64,000 nt of DNA from Tautonia rosea. Lineage in GTDB: Bacteria > Planctomycetota > Planctomycetia > Isosphaerales > Isosphaeraceae. How positions within the stretch are numbered: position 1 is the stretch's first letter; the number at the start of each line of letters is the position of its first letter. The position numbers and the translations under genes are program-made. Below, piece after piece: positions 8,046-18,451 of the stretch. The stretch lies in the NCBI RefSeq assembly GCF_012958305.1, contig NZ_JABBYO010000008.1, positions 250,001 to 314,000 on the forward strand. The letters run 5' to 3'. The notes beneath the pieces are model-generated. The model was not told where the DNA came from, did no database searches, and saw only the letters and a program-made list of their open reading frames with translations.

Positions 8046-9598
8046 CCGTTCGCCTCCTTCGTCGAGGGCAAGGGGACAGGAGTCGCGGGCGGCAGATGGT
8101 TCGATCGGAGCGTCCGCACCAAAGCGGCAGCCTGAAGCAGCAGGATCAGGGTCAAGGGAAGGGCAAAGCTGATGGCCCCGGCCCGGACGACCTCGATGTT
8201 CCGGGTCATCACCAGGGCCGCACCGAGCGCCGCCAAGGTGATTCCCCAGGCAAATTTGCGGAACCGAGGCGGGTCCATCGCCCCCTGGCTACTGAGCATC
8301 CCCAGCACATAGGTGGCGCTGTCGACACTGGTCACAATGAAGATAAAGAGCAGGAGCAAGGCGACCGCCGTGAGGACTCCTGAAACGGGCAAGCGGTCGA
8401 GCAAGGCGAACAGGGCGGTCGTCACGTCTTCCTTGACGATCGAGCCGATGCCGCCGGCTCCTTGCAGCTCCTCGAACATCCCCATGCCGCCGAAGACCGA
8501 GAACCAGATGAGCGAAAAGGCCGTCGGCGCGAGCAGGACTCCGGCGACGAACTGCTGAATCGTCCGCCCCTTGCTGATCCTGGCGATGAAGATCCCGACG
8601 AAGGGGGCCCAGGCGATCCACCAGATGAAGTACGTCAACGTCCACGAGCCGACCCAGGCACCGAGGTTCTGATGCGGATACAGGCGGAACGAGATCGCGG
8701 GCAAGGCCGACAGGTAATCACCCAGTCCTGTGAACATCATTCGCAAGAGAAACGGTGTCGGCCCGGCCAGCAGGACGAAGATCATCAGGAGAATGGCCAA
8801 CACCATGTTCGTGTTACTGAGGATCTTGATCCCCTTGTCGAGCGAGGTCGCCGCCGAGGTCATGAAGGCCGCGAACAGCAAGCCAAGCAGGAGCATGGCG
8901 AACCAGAGCGCCTCGGCCGGGGTGCCAAGCACAAGATTCAGCCCTGTTTGAAGCTGAAAGACCCCCATCGCCAGCGATCCGGCCACCCCGAGCGCGACGG
9001 CCAGAACGGCGAACAGATCGGCCATCGTGGCGACCGGCTCGACCCATCGGCCTTGAAAGGCCGCGCGGATGGGCGCCCCGGCCAGAAAGTTCGTCCCGAC
9101 TCGGTAGTGGAAATAGGCCAGGACCAACGCCCCGACGCTGTAGACGGCCCAGGCGTGGAAGCCCCAGTGGAGCATTGTCAGGATCATCGCCTGCCGCGCC
9201 GACTCGGGAGAGTACGCCTCACCGATCGGCGGCGAGGCGAAGTGCGTCATCGGTTCGGCCACCCCCCAGAACAACAGCCCCACCCCCATCCCCGCCGCAA
9301 AGAGCATGGCCAGCCACGACCCGGTGGAGAACTCCGGCGTGTCGTCCGGGCCTCCCAGCTTGATCGAGCCGTACCGGCCCAGGGCCAGCCAGGCGGCCAG
9401 GATCAGGAAGCCCGTGACCGACCCCATGAAAAACCAGTCGACACTCTCAAAAAAGGTCTGCGTCACGTCGGAGACCGTGCCGGCAAACGTCTCGGGCCAG
9501 ACGATGCCGATCAACGACACCGCAATACAGAGCGGCAAGGCCACATGAAACAGCCCCAGAGGCTCCATTGACTTCGTGAAGCGATCAATCATCAACAT
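8042..9598 (-). CDS. BCCT-family betaine/carnitine/choline transporter
   Basis: 518 residues with about 12 hydrophobic segments. The family glycine-rich signature GMGVGLLFWGVAEP is at residues 103-116 and the Trp-rich segment TYFIWWIAWAPFVG lies around the eighth helix, where BCCT carriers bind the quaternary amine. BCCT proteins import compatible solutes with Na+ or H+ or exchange carnitine. It is first in a two-gene operon with the OpuAC-like lipoprotein. Two closely spaced ATG codons (M1, M3) are possible starts. No long C-terminal osmosensor tail is seen, so osmotic gating as in BetP cannot be claimed. Confidence 0.93.
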   Translation of the reverse strand: MLMIDRFTKSMEPLGLFHVALPLCIAVSLIGIVWPETFAGTVSDVTQTFFESVDWFFMGSVTGFLILAAWLALGRYGSIKLGGPDDTPEFSTGSWLAMLFAAGMGVGLLFWGVAEPMTHFASPPIGEAYSPESARQAMILTMLHWGFHAWAVYSVGALVLAYFHYRVGTNFLAGAPIRAAFQGRWVEPVATMADLFAVLAVALGVAGSLAMGVFQLQTGLNLVLGTPAEALWFAMLLLGLLFAAFMTSAATSLDKGIKILSNTNMVLAILLMIFVLLAGPTPFLLRMMFTGLGDYLSALPAISFRLYPHQNLGAWVGSWTLTYFIWWIAWAPFVGIFIARISKGRTIQQFVAGVLLAPTAFSLIWFSVFGGMGMFEELQGAGGIGSIVKEDVTTALFALLDRLPVSGVLTAVALLLLFIFIVTSVDSATYVLGMLSSQGAMDPPRFRKFAWGITLAALGAALVMTRNIEVVRAGAISFALPLTLILLLQAAALVRTLRSNHLPPATPVPLPSTKEANG

Positions 9599-10099
9599 TC
9601 ACTCAACAAAAATGATCGGTGCAAGCGACGATCGAATCAGCGTTTACGATCGACTCCGCCCACTCCCGAAAGGCTCGGAACCCACCGCCGACCCTAACAT
9701 GATCAATCCGTCGATCAACCCCCGAGCCCGGCGCCTTCGGTTGCTCGGGCTCGGGAAACGCTGCGCGACAACCGTCGAGCGGAACAGGCGGCAAGGTCGC
9801 CCATGATCGTGAGAATCCGGCCCTGGGGCACCTGTTCTCTGCGATCGGCTTGAGATTTGCACCCTTGATCAGCATTCCCCAATCGATTACAAGAGAAGGT
9901 GTCGAAATCCTTCGTGATTTGCGAGCAGCAATTTCCTTCCTTCCTCCGTATCCTTCCGTTTGGTCCTCGATGGGTTGGTGCCCCTGCCGAGTCGTCCGAT
10001 TCGGATGGGGTTCTCGGCCGAGTCCGTTCCCGCCTCCCGCTTGGTGTGTGTCGCCCCGCGATCGACACCGAAGCCTCCGACCTTGGAGGGTGTGTTTCG
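9599..10099. other. divergent intergenic region
   Basis: 501 bases between the BCCT operon and the DUF1592 gene. Open frames in it are short and lack recognisable domains. Promoters for both directions are expected; none was assigned with confidence. Confidence 0.5.
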
Positions 10100-12475
10100 A
10101 TGAAGACGTTGTTCGAGATCCGACCTGACGCTGGCCGAGCCCTGGTTCTTGGGGTGCTGGTGGCGGTCGGCATGGTGGGTGTGTCGATCGGTTCGGCCGC
10201 CAGAGCCGCCGAGGACGACCCGGTTCAGGCCCTCGGCCTTCAGGTCTACCAGCAGCAGTGCGCCGAGTGCCACGGAGACAACGGCGAAGGCTCTCAGCTC
10301 GACTATCCTCACCCCTTGCAGGGCGCCAAGTCGCTCGAAGGGCTGACGGCCTACATCGACAAGGAGATGCCCCCCGGCTTCGAGGACGAGGTGACGGGAG
10401 AGGATGCCGAGGCGGTCGCCCGCTACGTCTACGACGCCTTCTACTCCGAGATCGCCCAGGCCCGCAACGCCCCGGCTCGGATCGAGCTGGCCCGCCTGAC
10501 CGTCGACCAGTACCGCAACAGCGTCTCCGACCTGATCGCCAGCTTCCGGGGCCGAGGTGATTGGACCGACGAGCGCGGGTTGAAGGGCGAGTATTACACC
10601 GACCGAGGATTCCGCCGCGATCGGAAGAAGATCGAGCGGATTGACCCCGAGCTGAACTTCGACTTCGGCATCGGCGTGCCCGACGGCGACACCGAGAAGT
10701 TTGACAAGCGCAACCAGTTCTCCGCCCAATGGGAAGGCTCGGTGATGCCCCCGGAGTCGGGCACCTACGAGTTCGTCGTCTGGACCGAACATGCCGTCCG
10801 GCTCTTTGTCAACGACGAGGAAACACCCTTGATCGACGGCTGGGTGCAGTCGGGCGACGACCGGGAGCGCCGGGCGTCGATCCCCCTGCTCGCCGGGCGC
10901 CCGTACCGGATTCGCCTGGAGTTCTCGAAGGCGTATCAAGGGGTCCGCAAGGACGACGACGAGCCGGAGATCCCGGCCTCGATCCGCCTGTCGTGGGTCC
11001 CTCCTCGACGGGCTGAGGAAGTGATCCCGACCCGGCACCTCTCGCCCGAGTGGGCCCCCGAGGTCTTCGTCGTCACCACCCCCTTCCCTCCCGACGACCG
11101 GAGCATCGGCTACGAGCGAGGCACAACGATCTCGGCCTCCTGGGCGCAGGCCTCGACCGACGCGGCGATCGAGACGGCCGCCTATGTCGTCGAGCATCTG
11201 AATGAGCTGGCGAAGGTCAAGGACGACGACCCCGAGCGCGAAATCAAGCTGCGGGACTTTGCCGCGAAGTTCGTCGAGCGCGCCTTCCGTCGTCCGCTCG
11301 ACGCCGAACAGCGCGACCTGTACGTCGATCGCCAGTTCGACACCGCGCCGAACGCCGAAACGGCCATCAAACGGGTCGTGCTGCTGGCCTTGAAGTCCCC
11401 CCGGTTCCTCTACCACGAGATCGACCCGGAGCTGGACCCGTACGCCGTCGCCTCCCGGATCTCGTACGCCCTCTGGGACAGCCTTCCCGACGACGCGTTG
11501 ATGAAGGCCGCCGCCGAGGGCCGCCTCGAAACCCGAGACCAGGTCGCCGAGCAGGCGCGGCGGATGCTCGACGACCCGAGGGCCCGCGCCAAGGTGCTCG
11601 ACTTCTTCCGCAAGTGGATGAAGATCGACGACGTGCCCGACCTGGCCAAGGACCCGAGTCATTTCGAGGACTTCACCCCCGAGGTCATTTCCGACCTGCG
11701 CACCTCGCTCGAACTGTTCCTCGAAGATGTGATCTGGAACAGCGACGCGGCCGACTTCCGCCGCCTCTTGCTCGACGAGCCGGTGATGCTCAACGGTCGC
11801 CTGGCCGCCTTCTACGGCGCCGACATGCCCGAGGACGCCCCCTTTGCCCCGGTCGTCGACGGCATCGGCGAGCGGGCCGGCTTGCTGTCGCATCCCTATC
11901 TGATGGCGAACTTTGCGTACACGAGCGAGTCGTCGCCGATCTTCCGTGGGGTCTTCCTCGCCCGGAACGTGCTGGGGACTCGTCTCCGGCCGCCGCAGGA
12001 GGCCTTTTCCCCCCTCGCGCCCGACCTGCACCCGGATCTCTCGACCCGCGAGCGAACCGTTTTGCAAACCAGCCCCGAATCGTGCATGTCGTGTCACGGG
12101 CTGATCAACCCGCTCGGGTTCGCCCTGGAGCACTACGACGCCGTCGGCCGATTCCGTGAGGAAGACAACGGCAAGCCGATTGACGCCTCCGGCCTTTACC
12201 AGACCCGAACCGGCGAGACCGCCACCTTTGAAGGGGTCCGCGAGCTGGCCGAGTTCCTCGCCCGAAGTGACGAGGTGGCCGACGCCTTCGTCGAACGCCT
12301 CTTCCAGCACCAGATCAAGCAACCGATCCGCGCCTTCGGCCCCGGGACGATCGCGGAGCTTCGAGACGCGTTCGTGACGCACGACTACAACATCCAGACC
12401 CTGCTCGTCGACATCGTCGCCAAGTCGGCCCTGACCCCCCGCCAGAGCGCCGATCTGGCCTCGACGGGGGAATAA
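10100..12475 (+). CDS. planctomycete cytochrome c / PA14 / DUF1592-DUF1588-DUF1585 protein
   Basis: 791 residues from ATG 10100, with TTGGAGGG 10 bases upstream and a signal peptide to about residue 37. Order: haem c motif CAECH at 54-58; DUF1587 (LTVDQYRNSVSDLI); PA14-like domain (residues ~200-300, MPPESGTYEFVVWTEHAVRL), a carbohydrate-associated module; DUF1595/DUF1592 helices; DUF1588 with a second CxxCH (SCMSCHGLINPLGFALEHYD); C-terminal DUF1585. It is the secreted partner of the DUF1552 protein encoded next; this pair is massively expanded in planctomycetes but its reaction is not established. The spacing to the partner (238 bases) suggests co-regulation. Confidence 0.92.
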   Translation: MKTLFEIRPDAGRALVLGVLVAVGMVGVSIGSAARAAEDDPVQALGLQVYQQQCAECHGDNGEGSQLDYPHPLQGAKSLEGLTAYIDKEMPPGFEDEVTGEDAEAVARYVYDAFYSEIAQARNAPARIELARLTVDQYRNSVSDLIASFRGRGDWTDERGLKGEYYTDRGFRRDRKKIERIDPELNFDFGIGVPDGDTEKFDKRNQFSAQWEGSVMPPESGTYEFVVWTEHAVRLFVNDEETPLIDGWVQSGDDRERRASIPLLAGRPYRIRLEFSKAYQGVRKDDDEPEIPASIRLSWVPPRRAEEVIPTRHLSPEWAPEVFVVTTPFPPDDRSIGYERGTTISASWAQASTDAAIETAAYVVEHLNELAKVKDDDPEREIKLRDFAAKFVERAFRRPLDAEQRDLYVDRQFDTAPNAETAIKRVVLLALKSPRFLYHEIDPELDPYAVASRISYALWDSLPDDALMKAAAEGRLETRDQVAEQARRMLDDPRARAKVLDFFRKWMKIDDVPDLAKDPSHFEDFTPEVISDLRTSLELFLEDVIWNSDAADFRRLLLDEPVMLNGRLAAFYGADMPEDAPFAPVVDGIGERAGLLSHPYLMANFAYTSESSPIFRGVFLARNVLGTRLRPPQEAFSPLAPDLHPDLSTRERTVLQTSPESCMSCHGLINPLGFALEHYDAVGRFREEDNGKPIDASGLYQTRTGETATFEGVRELAEFLARSDEVADAFVERLFQHQIKQPIRAFGPGTIAELRDAFVTHDYNIQTLLVDIVAKSALTPRQSADLASTGE

Positions 12476-12713
12476 TTCCGGCCTCGACGCCGGGCCGGTC
12501 GATTGGAGTCTTGTTTAACCATCCCCTTGACCCGCGTGCCCCGGTCCGTTCCAATAGAAGGGTTCGGCCGGGGCGACGATTGACCGAGTGTTTCGGGGCG
12601 ACCAACGAGCCCTGAAACCGTCTTCCCGAACCACGATCACCGAGCCCGGCGACCGGCTTTGCGAGTCTCCTGCCGCCCCGCCCGGCGAATCTGAAGAGAG
12701 GGAGCGTGCCAGT

Positions 12714-14039
12714 ATGGCCCGGACCACGACCCGACGCGACTTTGTCCGCAAGCTTGGCATCGGCGGCGCCGCCTTGCCGTTCATCCTGAACCTGCCGAGC
12801 CTCGGCTTCGCGAACCAGGGGGGGCGGAAGCAGCGCCTGGTCGTCGTCTTCAGCCCCAACGGCGTCGTCCAGAAGAACTTCTGGGCCGACGAGGCGGGGC
12901 CGCTGACCTCCTTCAAGCCGAGCCTCGAACCGCTGGAGCCGTTCCGCGATCGAACCCTGCTGCTCAAGGGGGTTTGCAACAAGATCAAGGGAGACGGCGA
13001 CGGCCACATGCGCGGCATCGGCTGTCTCTTGACCGGCGCCGAGCTGTTCCCGGGCAACATCCAGGGCGGTTCCGACACCCCCGCCGGCTGGGCCAGCGGC
13101 GTGTCGATCGACCAGGAGATCGCCAACTTCCTCCAGGCGAACGAGGCCACCCGCACCCGCTTCGGCTCGCTTGAGTTCGGCGTGATGGTCCCCGAGCGGG
13201 CCGACACCTGGACCCGCATGTCCTACGCCGGGCCGAACAAGCCCCTCACCCCGATCGACGACCCCTACCAGATGTTCAACAAGCTCTACGGTCGCCTGAA
13301 GGACCAGGAGAGCCTCAAGAGCATCCTCGACGACCTGCAAGACGACCTGAAGAAGGTCCGCTCGCACGTCAGCGCGGAAGACCGCCGCCTGCTCGACGAG
13401 CACGCCGAGTTCGTCCGCGCCATGGAGCTTCAGCTCTCCAGCAGCAAGCCCATCGAGGACGTCGGCCACGCCGTCCCCGAGCTCGACCCCGGCCTCGACG
13501 AGGCCGAGAACGACCAGATGCCCGAGATCTCGAAGGCCCAGATCGACCTTTTGGTCAACAGCTTCGCCGCCGACTTCAACCGCGTGGCCACCTTGCAGTA
13601 CACCAACTCGGTCGGCCAGGCCAAGATGCGCTGGGTCGGCGTCGAGGAGGGTCACCACGAGCTCTCCCACGAGCCGAACAGCAACGACGAGGCCCAGGAC
13701 AAGCTCACCAAGATCAACCACTGGTTCGCCGAGCAGATCGCCTACCTCGCCAAGCGCCTCGACGAGACCCCCGAGCCCGGCGGCGAGGGGACCATGCTCG
13801 ACAACACCACCATCGTCTGGACCAACGAGCTTGGCGCCGGCAACTCCCACACCCGCAACGACATCCCCTTCGTCCTTGTCGGCGGCGGCCTCAACTACCG
13901 CATGGGCCGCGCCGTCCATTACGACCGCGTCAACCACAACCGCCTTCTCATGTCCTTCGCCCACGCCTTCGGCCACCACATCGACCGCTTCGGCAACCCC
14001 GACTACTGCGGCGAAGGCATCCTGCCGGACTTGACCTGA
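12714..14039 (+). CDS. DUF1552 protein, Tat-exported
   Basis: 441 residues. ATG 12714 follows a GAGAGGGAG Shine-Dalgarno; the N-terminus carries a Tat signal ([19 protein letters not shown]). DUF1552 resembles DUF1501/alkaline-phosphatase-like folds ([51 protein letters not shown]). It is the usual partner of DUF1592 cytochromes. Tat export suggests folding with a metal cofactor before export. Function unknown. Confidence 0.92.
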   Translation: MARTTTRRDFVRKLGIGGAALPFILNLPSLGFANQGGRKQRLVVVFSPNGVVQKNFWADEAGPLTSFKPSLEPLEPFRDRTLLLKGVCNKIKGDGDGHMRGIGCLLTGAELFPGNIQGGSDTPAGWASGVSIDQEIANFLQANEATRTRFGSLEFGVMVPERADTWTRMSYAGPNKPLTPIDDPYQMFNKLYGRLKDQESLKSILDDLQDDLKKVRSHVSAEDRRLLDEHAEFVRAMELQLSSSKPIEDVGHAVPELDPGLDEAENDQMPEISKAQIDLLVNSFAADFNRVATLQYTNSVGQAKMRWVGVEEGHHELSHEPNSNDEAQDKLTKINHWFAEQIAYLAKRLDETPEPGGEGTMLDNTTIVWTNELGAGNSHTRNDIPFVLVGGGLNYRMGRAVHYDRVNHNRLLMSFAHAFGHHIDRFGNPDYCGEGILPDLT

Positions 14040-14493
14040 GCCTGAGCTGATTCGCCTACCCGCCAAGCTTGCTTCCACCGGCCGCCTCGTTCCCCCCGGA
14101 ACCCGGCGGCCGGTTTGCGTTAGTGGGTGTTGTTTCTTCAGAATTTCGCTTGTCAATATGGTAGTAATGTTACTATTATAAATTCACTCAATGATTTTGA
14201 ACGGACGAAAGTATTTGAAAGCGGAATGTCTCCCAGTTCCGTAGGGTCCGCACAGCGGATCCTACGGGGCTCAATGAGTTATAAGGACGATCAGACATGG
14301 TGCGGGTAGCCTGGACCACGCGGGTGTGGTCCAGGCTACCCGCCATCCAGTTTCCCGGGTAATTGGTGTAGGCACCCCTCCGGGAAAACTAAGGACGTTT
14401 TGTCCACCAATAAGACTTGCAATGTAAGCTTAGCATCGACTAAAATGCACTGATTACTGCCACAATAATCACAAGCCGCCTACAGGGGGATCT
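14040..14493. other. intergenic region of falling GC
   Basis: 454 bases. From about 14150 onwards the base composition turns AT-rich compared with the left side, marking the left edge of an apparently acquired segment. It contains the perfect palindrome at 14302-14343. No gene is supported. Confidence 0.6.
14302..14343. repeat. perfect palindrome, 18-bp arms
   Basis: Arms 14302-14319 and 14326-14343 (GCGGGTAGCCTGGACCAC and its exact complement) with a 6-base loop. No T-run follows, so a REP-like or site function is as likely as a terminator. Confidence 0.75.
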
Positions 14494-15588
14494 ATGGCTC
14501 GCCTGATAGCAGTGTTTAACAACAAGGGCGGAGTGGGCAAAACTGTTTTAACCTGGAATATAGCTGACACTCTTGCAAGAAATGGGAGACGTGTTTTACT
14601 CATTGATTTTGATCCACAATGTAATTTGTCTATCGCTGTATTAGGAGAAGGAGACTTCGTTTCTCGCCTACCAACTCAAAATGCCCCATATGGAACAACT
14701 CTTCGGGCTTATCTTCAACGGTTTCTTCAAAATACCGGGGGTGAAGAACTTTTTTTGCATCGAGGTCCCGGCACCCATCGCAACGTACAACTCTTAGCTG
14801 GTGATTTTTGGCTTAATGTTTATGCAGATTCGCTTAACGTTGGTGCCGATCTACTTTCTGGAACTGGCCTAGCCAAATATGTTGTATTACGCAACATTGT
14901 CAGAGAAGCCGAAGAAAAAGCTGGTCACGAATTTGACTATGCTATAATTGACCTTCCTCCTTCTTTCGGCGCACTGGTCCGAGCAACTTTCTATTCCTCC
15001 GATTATTTTATAGTTCCTTGTACATCAGATAACTTTAGCGTCTACTGTGTTGGCTTGATTGGCCATATGATTCCAAATTTTGTTCAAGATTGGCAAACAG
15101 GCTTGTCAAGATTTAAATCGAACAATCCTCATTATACCGATTTTGACGAATTAGGCCGACCAGCATTTGCTGGCTGGATTTTCAATGGGTTTGACACCGC
15201 ACGGGAACGGCGAAGCCAAGCCGAAATCCAAGCCGAAGTCCCCCAAAGAAATCGTCGAATGGCTCGCGCGGACGAAACTTTTCACGAAAGACTCACCCGA
15301 GCTATCGATACTGATCTAGTATCGCGCCTCAGGAGGGAGATACGCCACTACGATGCAATTGCCCCCAATTTAATTCACCCATATATGATTGGTGATATAG
15401 AAGATGCAAATGTCCTAATTCAAAATAGTTTATGGCAAAATATTCCCTTAGGTCAATTGAACAGAGTTAACCAGCTAACAGCTTTGCAAAATAGAACTGG
15501 TTGGTCACACAACCAGCTAGAAAAAATCGAACTTTTCAGAGAAAAATTTGCAGACGCAGCCGATTGCATCACGAGAATATGCACTTAA
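14494..15588 (+). CDS. orphan ParA/MinD-like ATPase (AAA_31)
   Basis: 364 residues; ATG 14494 is preceded by AGGGGGATCT. The deviant Walker A motif FNNKGGVGKT is at the N-terminus, switch I LLIDFDPQCNLS and Walker B YAIIDLPPSFG follow, as in ParA/Soj. The C-terminal ~150 residues (RRSQAEIQAEVPQRNRR...) are not standard ParA and resemble no domain I know. No parB, replication gene or parS-like array is beside it. GC content is about 43% in bases 14521-14580 against roughly 65-70% around, so it was probably acquired. ParA-like ATPases of this lone type occur on plasmids, islands and in some anti-phage loci; the partner here is unknown. Confidence 0.85.
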   Translation: MARLIAVFNNKGGVGKTVLTWNIADTLARNGRRVLLIDFDPQCNLSIAVLGEGDFVSRLPTQNAPYGTTLRAYLQRFLQNTGGEELFLHRGPGTHRNVQLLAGDFWLNVYADSLNVGADLLSGTGLAKYVVLRNIVREAEEKAGHEFDYAIIDLPPSFGALVRATFYSSDYFIVPCTSDNFSVYCVGLIGHMIPNFVQDWQTGLSRFKSNNPHYTDFDELGRPAFAGWIFNGFDTARERRSQAEIQAEVPQRNRRMARADETFHERLTRAIDTDLVSRLRREIRHYDAIAPNLIHPYMIGDIEDANVLIQNSLWQNIPLGQLNRVNQLTALQNRTGWSHNQLEKIELFREKFADAADCITRICT

Positions 15589-15644
15589 TCAAGCGGGCGG
15601 CGGGTGGCACTGGTAGACACAATCGCATACTCACATGAAAATTT

Positions 15645-15735
15645 GGGTGGCACTGGAGACTTCACCAGTGTCCCTTCTGCTTGGCCGAACCGATGGCCTG
15701 CCTTCCCCCGTTCGTCGTTTCCAGACCCGACGCGT
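15645..15735. repeat. dispersed repeat, copy C
   Basis: Begins with an inverted repeat GGGTGGCACTGG...CCAGTGTCCC, then CCGATGGCCTG..CCCC..TTCGTCGTTTCCAGACCCG. It is a diverged relative of the copies at 18074-18186 and 19208-19357. A second short GGGTGGCACTGG occurs at about 15602. Confidence 0.55.
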
Positions 15736-15754
15736 CAGCGGGCCAATTGCCAGG

Positions 15755-16303
<549 letters not shown>

Positions 16304-16524
16304 CGGTCAACCGAAGCCCCTCAGAACCACATAGAACACATGCTGTCTTCTCCAGTCAATCACCTTCCCGGCACCGTCGCCCTCCCACATCCCGATGACC
16401 GGCAGGTCGCCCTGCATCGCTCGCTCGCGGACCGGAGCCAACGGCGAGGGTGTGAAAATCCTCAAGAATTCAAGAATCAACTTGCGAGCGCAAGTGACAA
16501 GGGAGACAATCACGTGGCTGTTTG

Positions 16525-17325
16525 ATGTCATTGTTCCCCTTAGCCCCCCAGAGTGTGATGCATCACGAACATCTGCCGCTTCAGTCTCCCATCGACCTTG
16601 GCGAAGCCCGGCCGATGACACATCAGTTGTCGTCAGCGGAGATCGCGATTCATTGGGAATCCGCAGTCAATGGCGAGATCTGCGAGGGTGATCACGGCCC
16701 GATCATCGTGTTCGAGGAAAGCACCGCCACGATCAATGTCCTTGTGCCGGGCACGCGCGCAGCCACCCGCTTCACCCTGGCTCAACTGCATTTCCACTAC
16801 GAAAGTGAGCATCGCCTCAACGGTCGGCAATGGCCGTTCGAGCTGCATATCGTCCACACGGCCACCGAGCCGGACCCGACACGCCCAGGGAAGAACCGTA
16901 CGATCTACGCCGTCGTTGGGGTGATGGTCGAAGGGGGCGGCCAGCGCGGCGCGAAGTCCGATCAGACCCTGAGCGAGCTGGTCGGGAAGCTGCGTACCTA
17001 CAGCACGGCGGAGACCGACGAGAAATCGCGGGCCGCCAAACTGACAGCCCCCCTCAACCCGAACGACCTCGTCCCCTTCGACCCGACCTCGCCCGTCACC
17101 CACGTTCCGCTCTGGCGGTATGAAGGTTCGCTGACATCAAAGATCGGGGAACCAAACGAAGGCTACGTAAGCTGGATCGTCATCGAACCCACGCTCCAGG
17201 TCAGCGACGAGACCCTTGAACAGTGGAAGCTGCTCAAGCACAAGGCGAACGAACCGCAGCCACTGGAACGTCGGTTCGTGCTCTACAGCCCTGGCAGCGG
17301 ACGCGGCACTGGCCAAATCGGATAA
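16525..17325 (+). CDS. alpha-class carbonic anhydrase
   Basis: 266 residues from ATG 16525 (a TTG sits one codon upstream, and ATG 16558 is an alternative). The alpha-CA core is clear: QSPIDL near residue 20, then LHFHYESEH with zinc ligands His89 and His91 and Glu95, and ELHIVHT with the third ligand His108. It hydrates CO2 to bicarbonate. Bacterial alpha-CAs are normally periplasmic, yet no signal peptide is visible from any start, so the true start may be further upstream in a disrupted region or the enzyme may be cytoplasmic. No good Shine-Dalgarno is seen. Confidence 0.88.
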   Translation: MSLFPLAPQSVMHHEHLPLQSPIDLGEARPMTHQLSSAEIAIHWESAVNGEICEGDHGPIIVFEESTATINVLVPGTRAATRFTLAQLHFHYESEHRLNGRQWPFELHIVHTATEPDPTRPGKNRTIYAVVGVMVEGGGQRGAKSDQTLSELVGKLRTYSTAETDEKSRAAKLTAPLNPNDLVPFDPTSPVTHVPLWRYEGSLTSKIGEPNEGYVSWIVIEPTLQVSDETLEQWKLLKHKANEPQPLERRFVLYSPGSGRGTGQIG

Positions 17326-17518
17326 GTCGTGGATGGCCCCGGCGGGGTGGCTCGGGTTATCCTCGGACCCCAGCAGGGTAATGACAAGGTACCCGCTGCG
17401 CGTTCCGATTCCGCATCAGAGCGTCGCGTTTTGAGGCGCTGGGAAACGGGTCTGAGGCTATCCTGGCCACCACGCCGCTCTGATGCGGTGGTTGTCACCG
17501 AACATCAGAGGAGACGTC

Positions 17519-18037
17519 GTGCGAAGCATTCGTTCGAAGCAGCTGTCTCGGTGGGTTCTGTGCTCGATGTTGGGCGGCGCGGTCGCCCTGGTGCTCCTGT
17601 CGGACACGGTCGGGGGAGCCCATCCGCCACAAGACGCAGATTCTTCCGACCCCAGGGCCTTGCTGGGCACCTGGAAGGTCGACCTGCGCCCCACGCCCGA
17701 TGCCGAGCCAAATTACAAGGAGTTCGAGGTCAAGGCCGTTGACGGCAACACCTTCTCGGGAACCTTCTACGGGACGGACTTCGAGGAGGGTCGCATCAAT
17801 GCCGATTGGGACGTGGTCTTCTTCGCCTTCGTCACCGAGGACGCTTCGGGCGCCTACAACCATTCGGGTGCGCTCCGCGACGGAGCGATGGAGGGGTTAA
17901 GCCATTCGCTGGGCCGCAACTTCCTCTCGGTCTGGCGCGCGACGAAGGTCGAATCACGGTCGCGATCGGCACACCCCGCCCTGCCCCGCAGCGAGCGGCG
18001 CGGTCGCTCGGAAAAGGGCCACCACATCGTTCCATAA
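17519..18037 (+). CDS. small secreted protein, lipocalin-like
   Basis: 172 residues from GTG 17519, with AGAGGAG 7 bases upstream. A signal peptide (WVLCSMLGGAVALVLLSDTVGGA) is followed by LLGTWKVDLRPTPDAEPNYKEF, VDGNTFSGTFYGTDFEEGRIN and FAFVTEDASGAYNHSGAL, short alternating strands as in small lipocalin/calycin-like secreted proteins. The domain appears complete at SVWRATK; the last ~30 residues are Arg/Ser/Pro-rich and unlike the rest, suggesting loss of the original stop. Function unknown. Confidence 0.65.
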   Translation: MRSIRSKQLSRWVLCSMLGGAVALVLLSDTVGGAHPPQDADSSDPRALLGTWKVDLRPTPDAEPNYKEFEVKAVDGNTFSGTFYGTDFEEGRINADWDVVFFAFVTEDASGAYNHSGALRDGAMEGLSHSLGRNFLSVWRATKVESRSRSAHPALPRSERRGRSEKGHHIVP

Positions 18038-18073
18038 ACGTTGATTGACTTTTTCTGCCTGCGACGCGGGTGG

Positions 18074-18186
18074 ACCGATGGCCTGGCTAGCCCCCTTCTG
18101 TGTTTCGTCGTCTCCAGGTCCGGCCCGGCCGGGTTCGGTGGGTGACAGCGATCACGCGATCGAAGAGGAGCCAGCGGCGATCCGGC
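18074..18186. repeat. dispersed repeat, copy A (left of aqpZ)
   Basis: Shares ~107 bases with 19251-19357: GATGGCCTGGCT, then GTCGTCTCCAGG, then GCCGGGTTCGGTGGGTGAC, GCGATCACGCG and CCAGCGGCGATC, in the same orientation with a few mismatches. The two copies bracket aqpZ. No coding capacity is supported; 18038-18451 otherwise holds nothing recognised. Confidence 0.75.
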
Positions 18187-18451
18187 CTGCGGCTGGTGCG
18201 TCATTCATCCGCATGCGCAAGGCGGGGTTCGCGGCGCAAAGCGGGCGCCGGCCATTGCGATTCGCACGACACTCGAAGGCCGGAGTGCGTTGATCGCAAG
18301 GATTTCGCTGGCGATGGAAAAAAGACATGACTCCGTGGCAAAATGACCTCGTTCCTGCGATGATGCGAACGCCCTGGACATGTCTCGCCGGGGATGTTTC
18401 TCCGCCTCCTTCAGGTGAGGCGTCGATTTCTCCAACAAAAGGTCAACACAC

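Noticed and set aside
9887-12382. 831-residue minus-strand open frame
   Set aside because: Antisense shadow of the DUF1592 gene; composition biased, no domain.
12315-14156. 613-residue minus-strand open frame
   Set aside because: Shadow of the DUF1552 gene.
14302-14343. Palindrome as a parS or ParA-linked site
   Set aside because: No repeat copies and no ParB gene; left as a generic palindrome.
16307-16621. 104-residue minus-strand open frame beyond BrnT
   Set aside because: No domain, overlaps the carbonic anhydrase start; likely noise.
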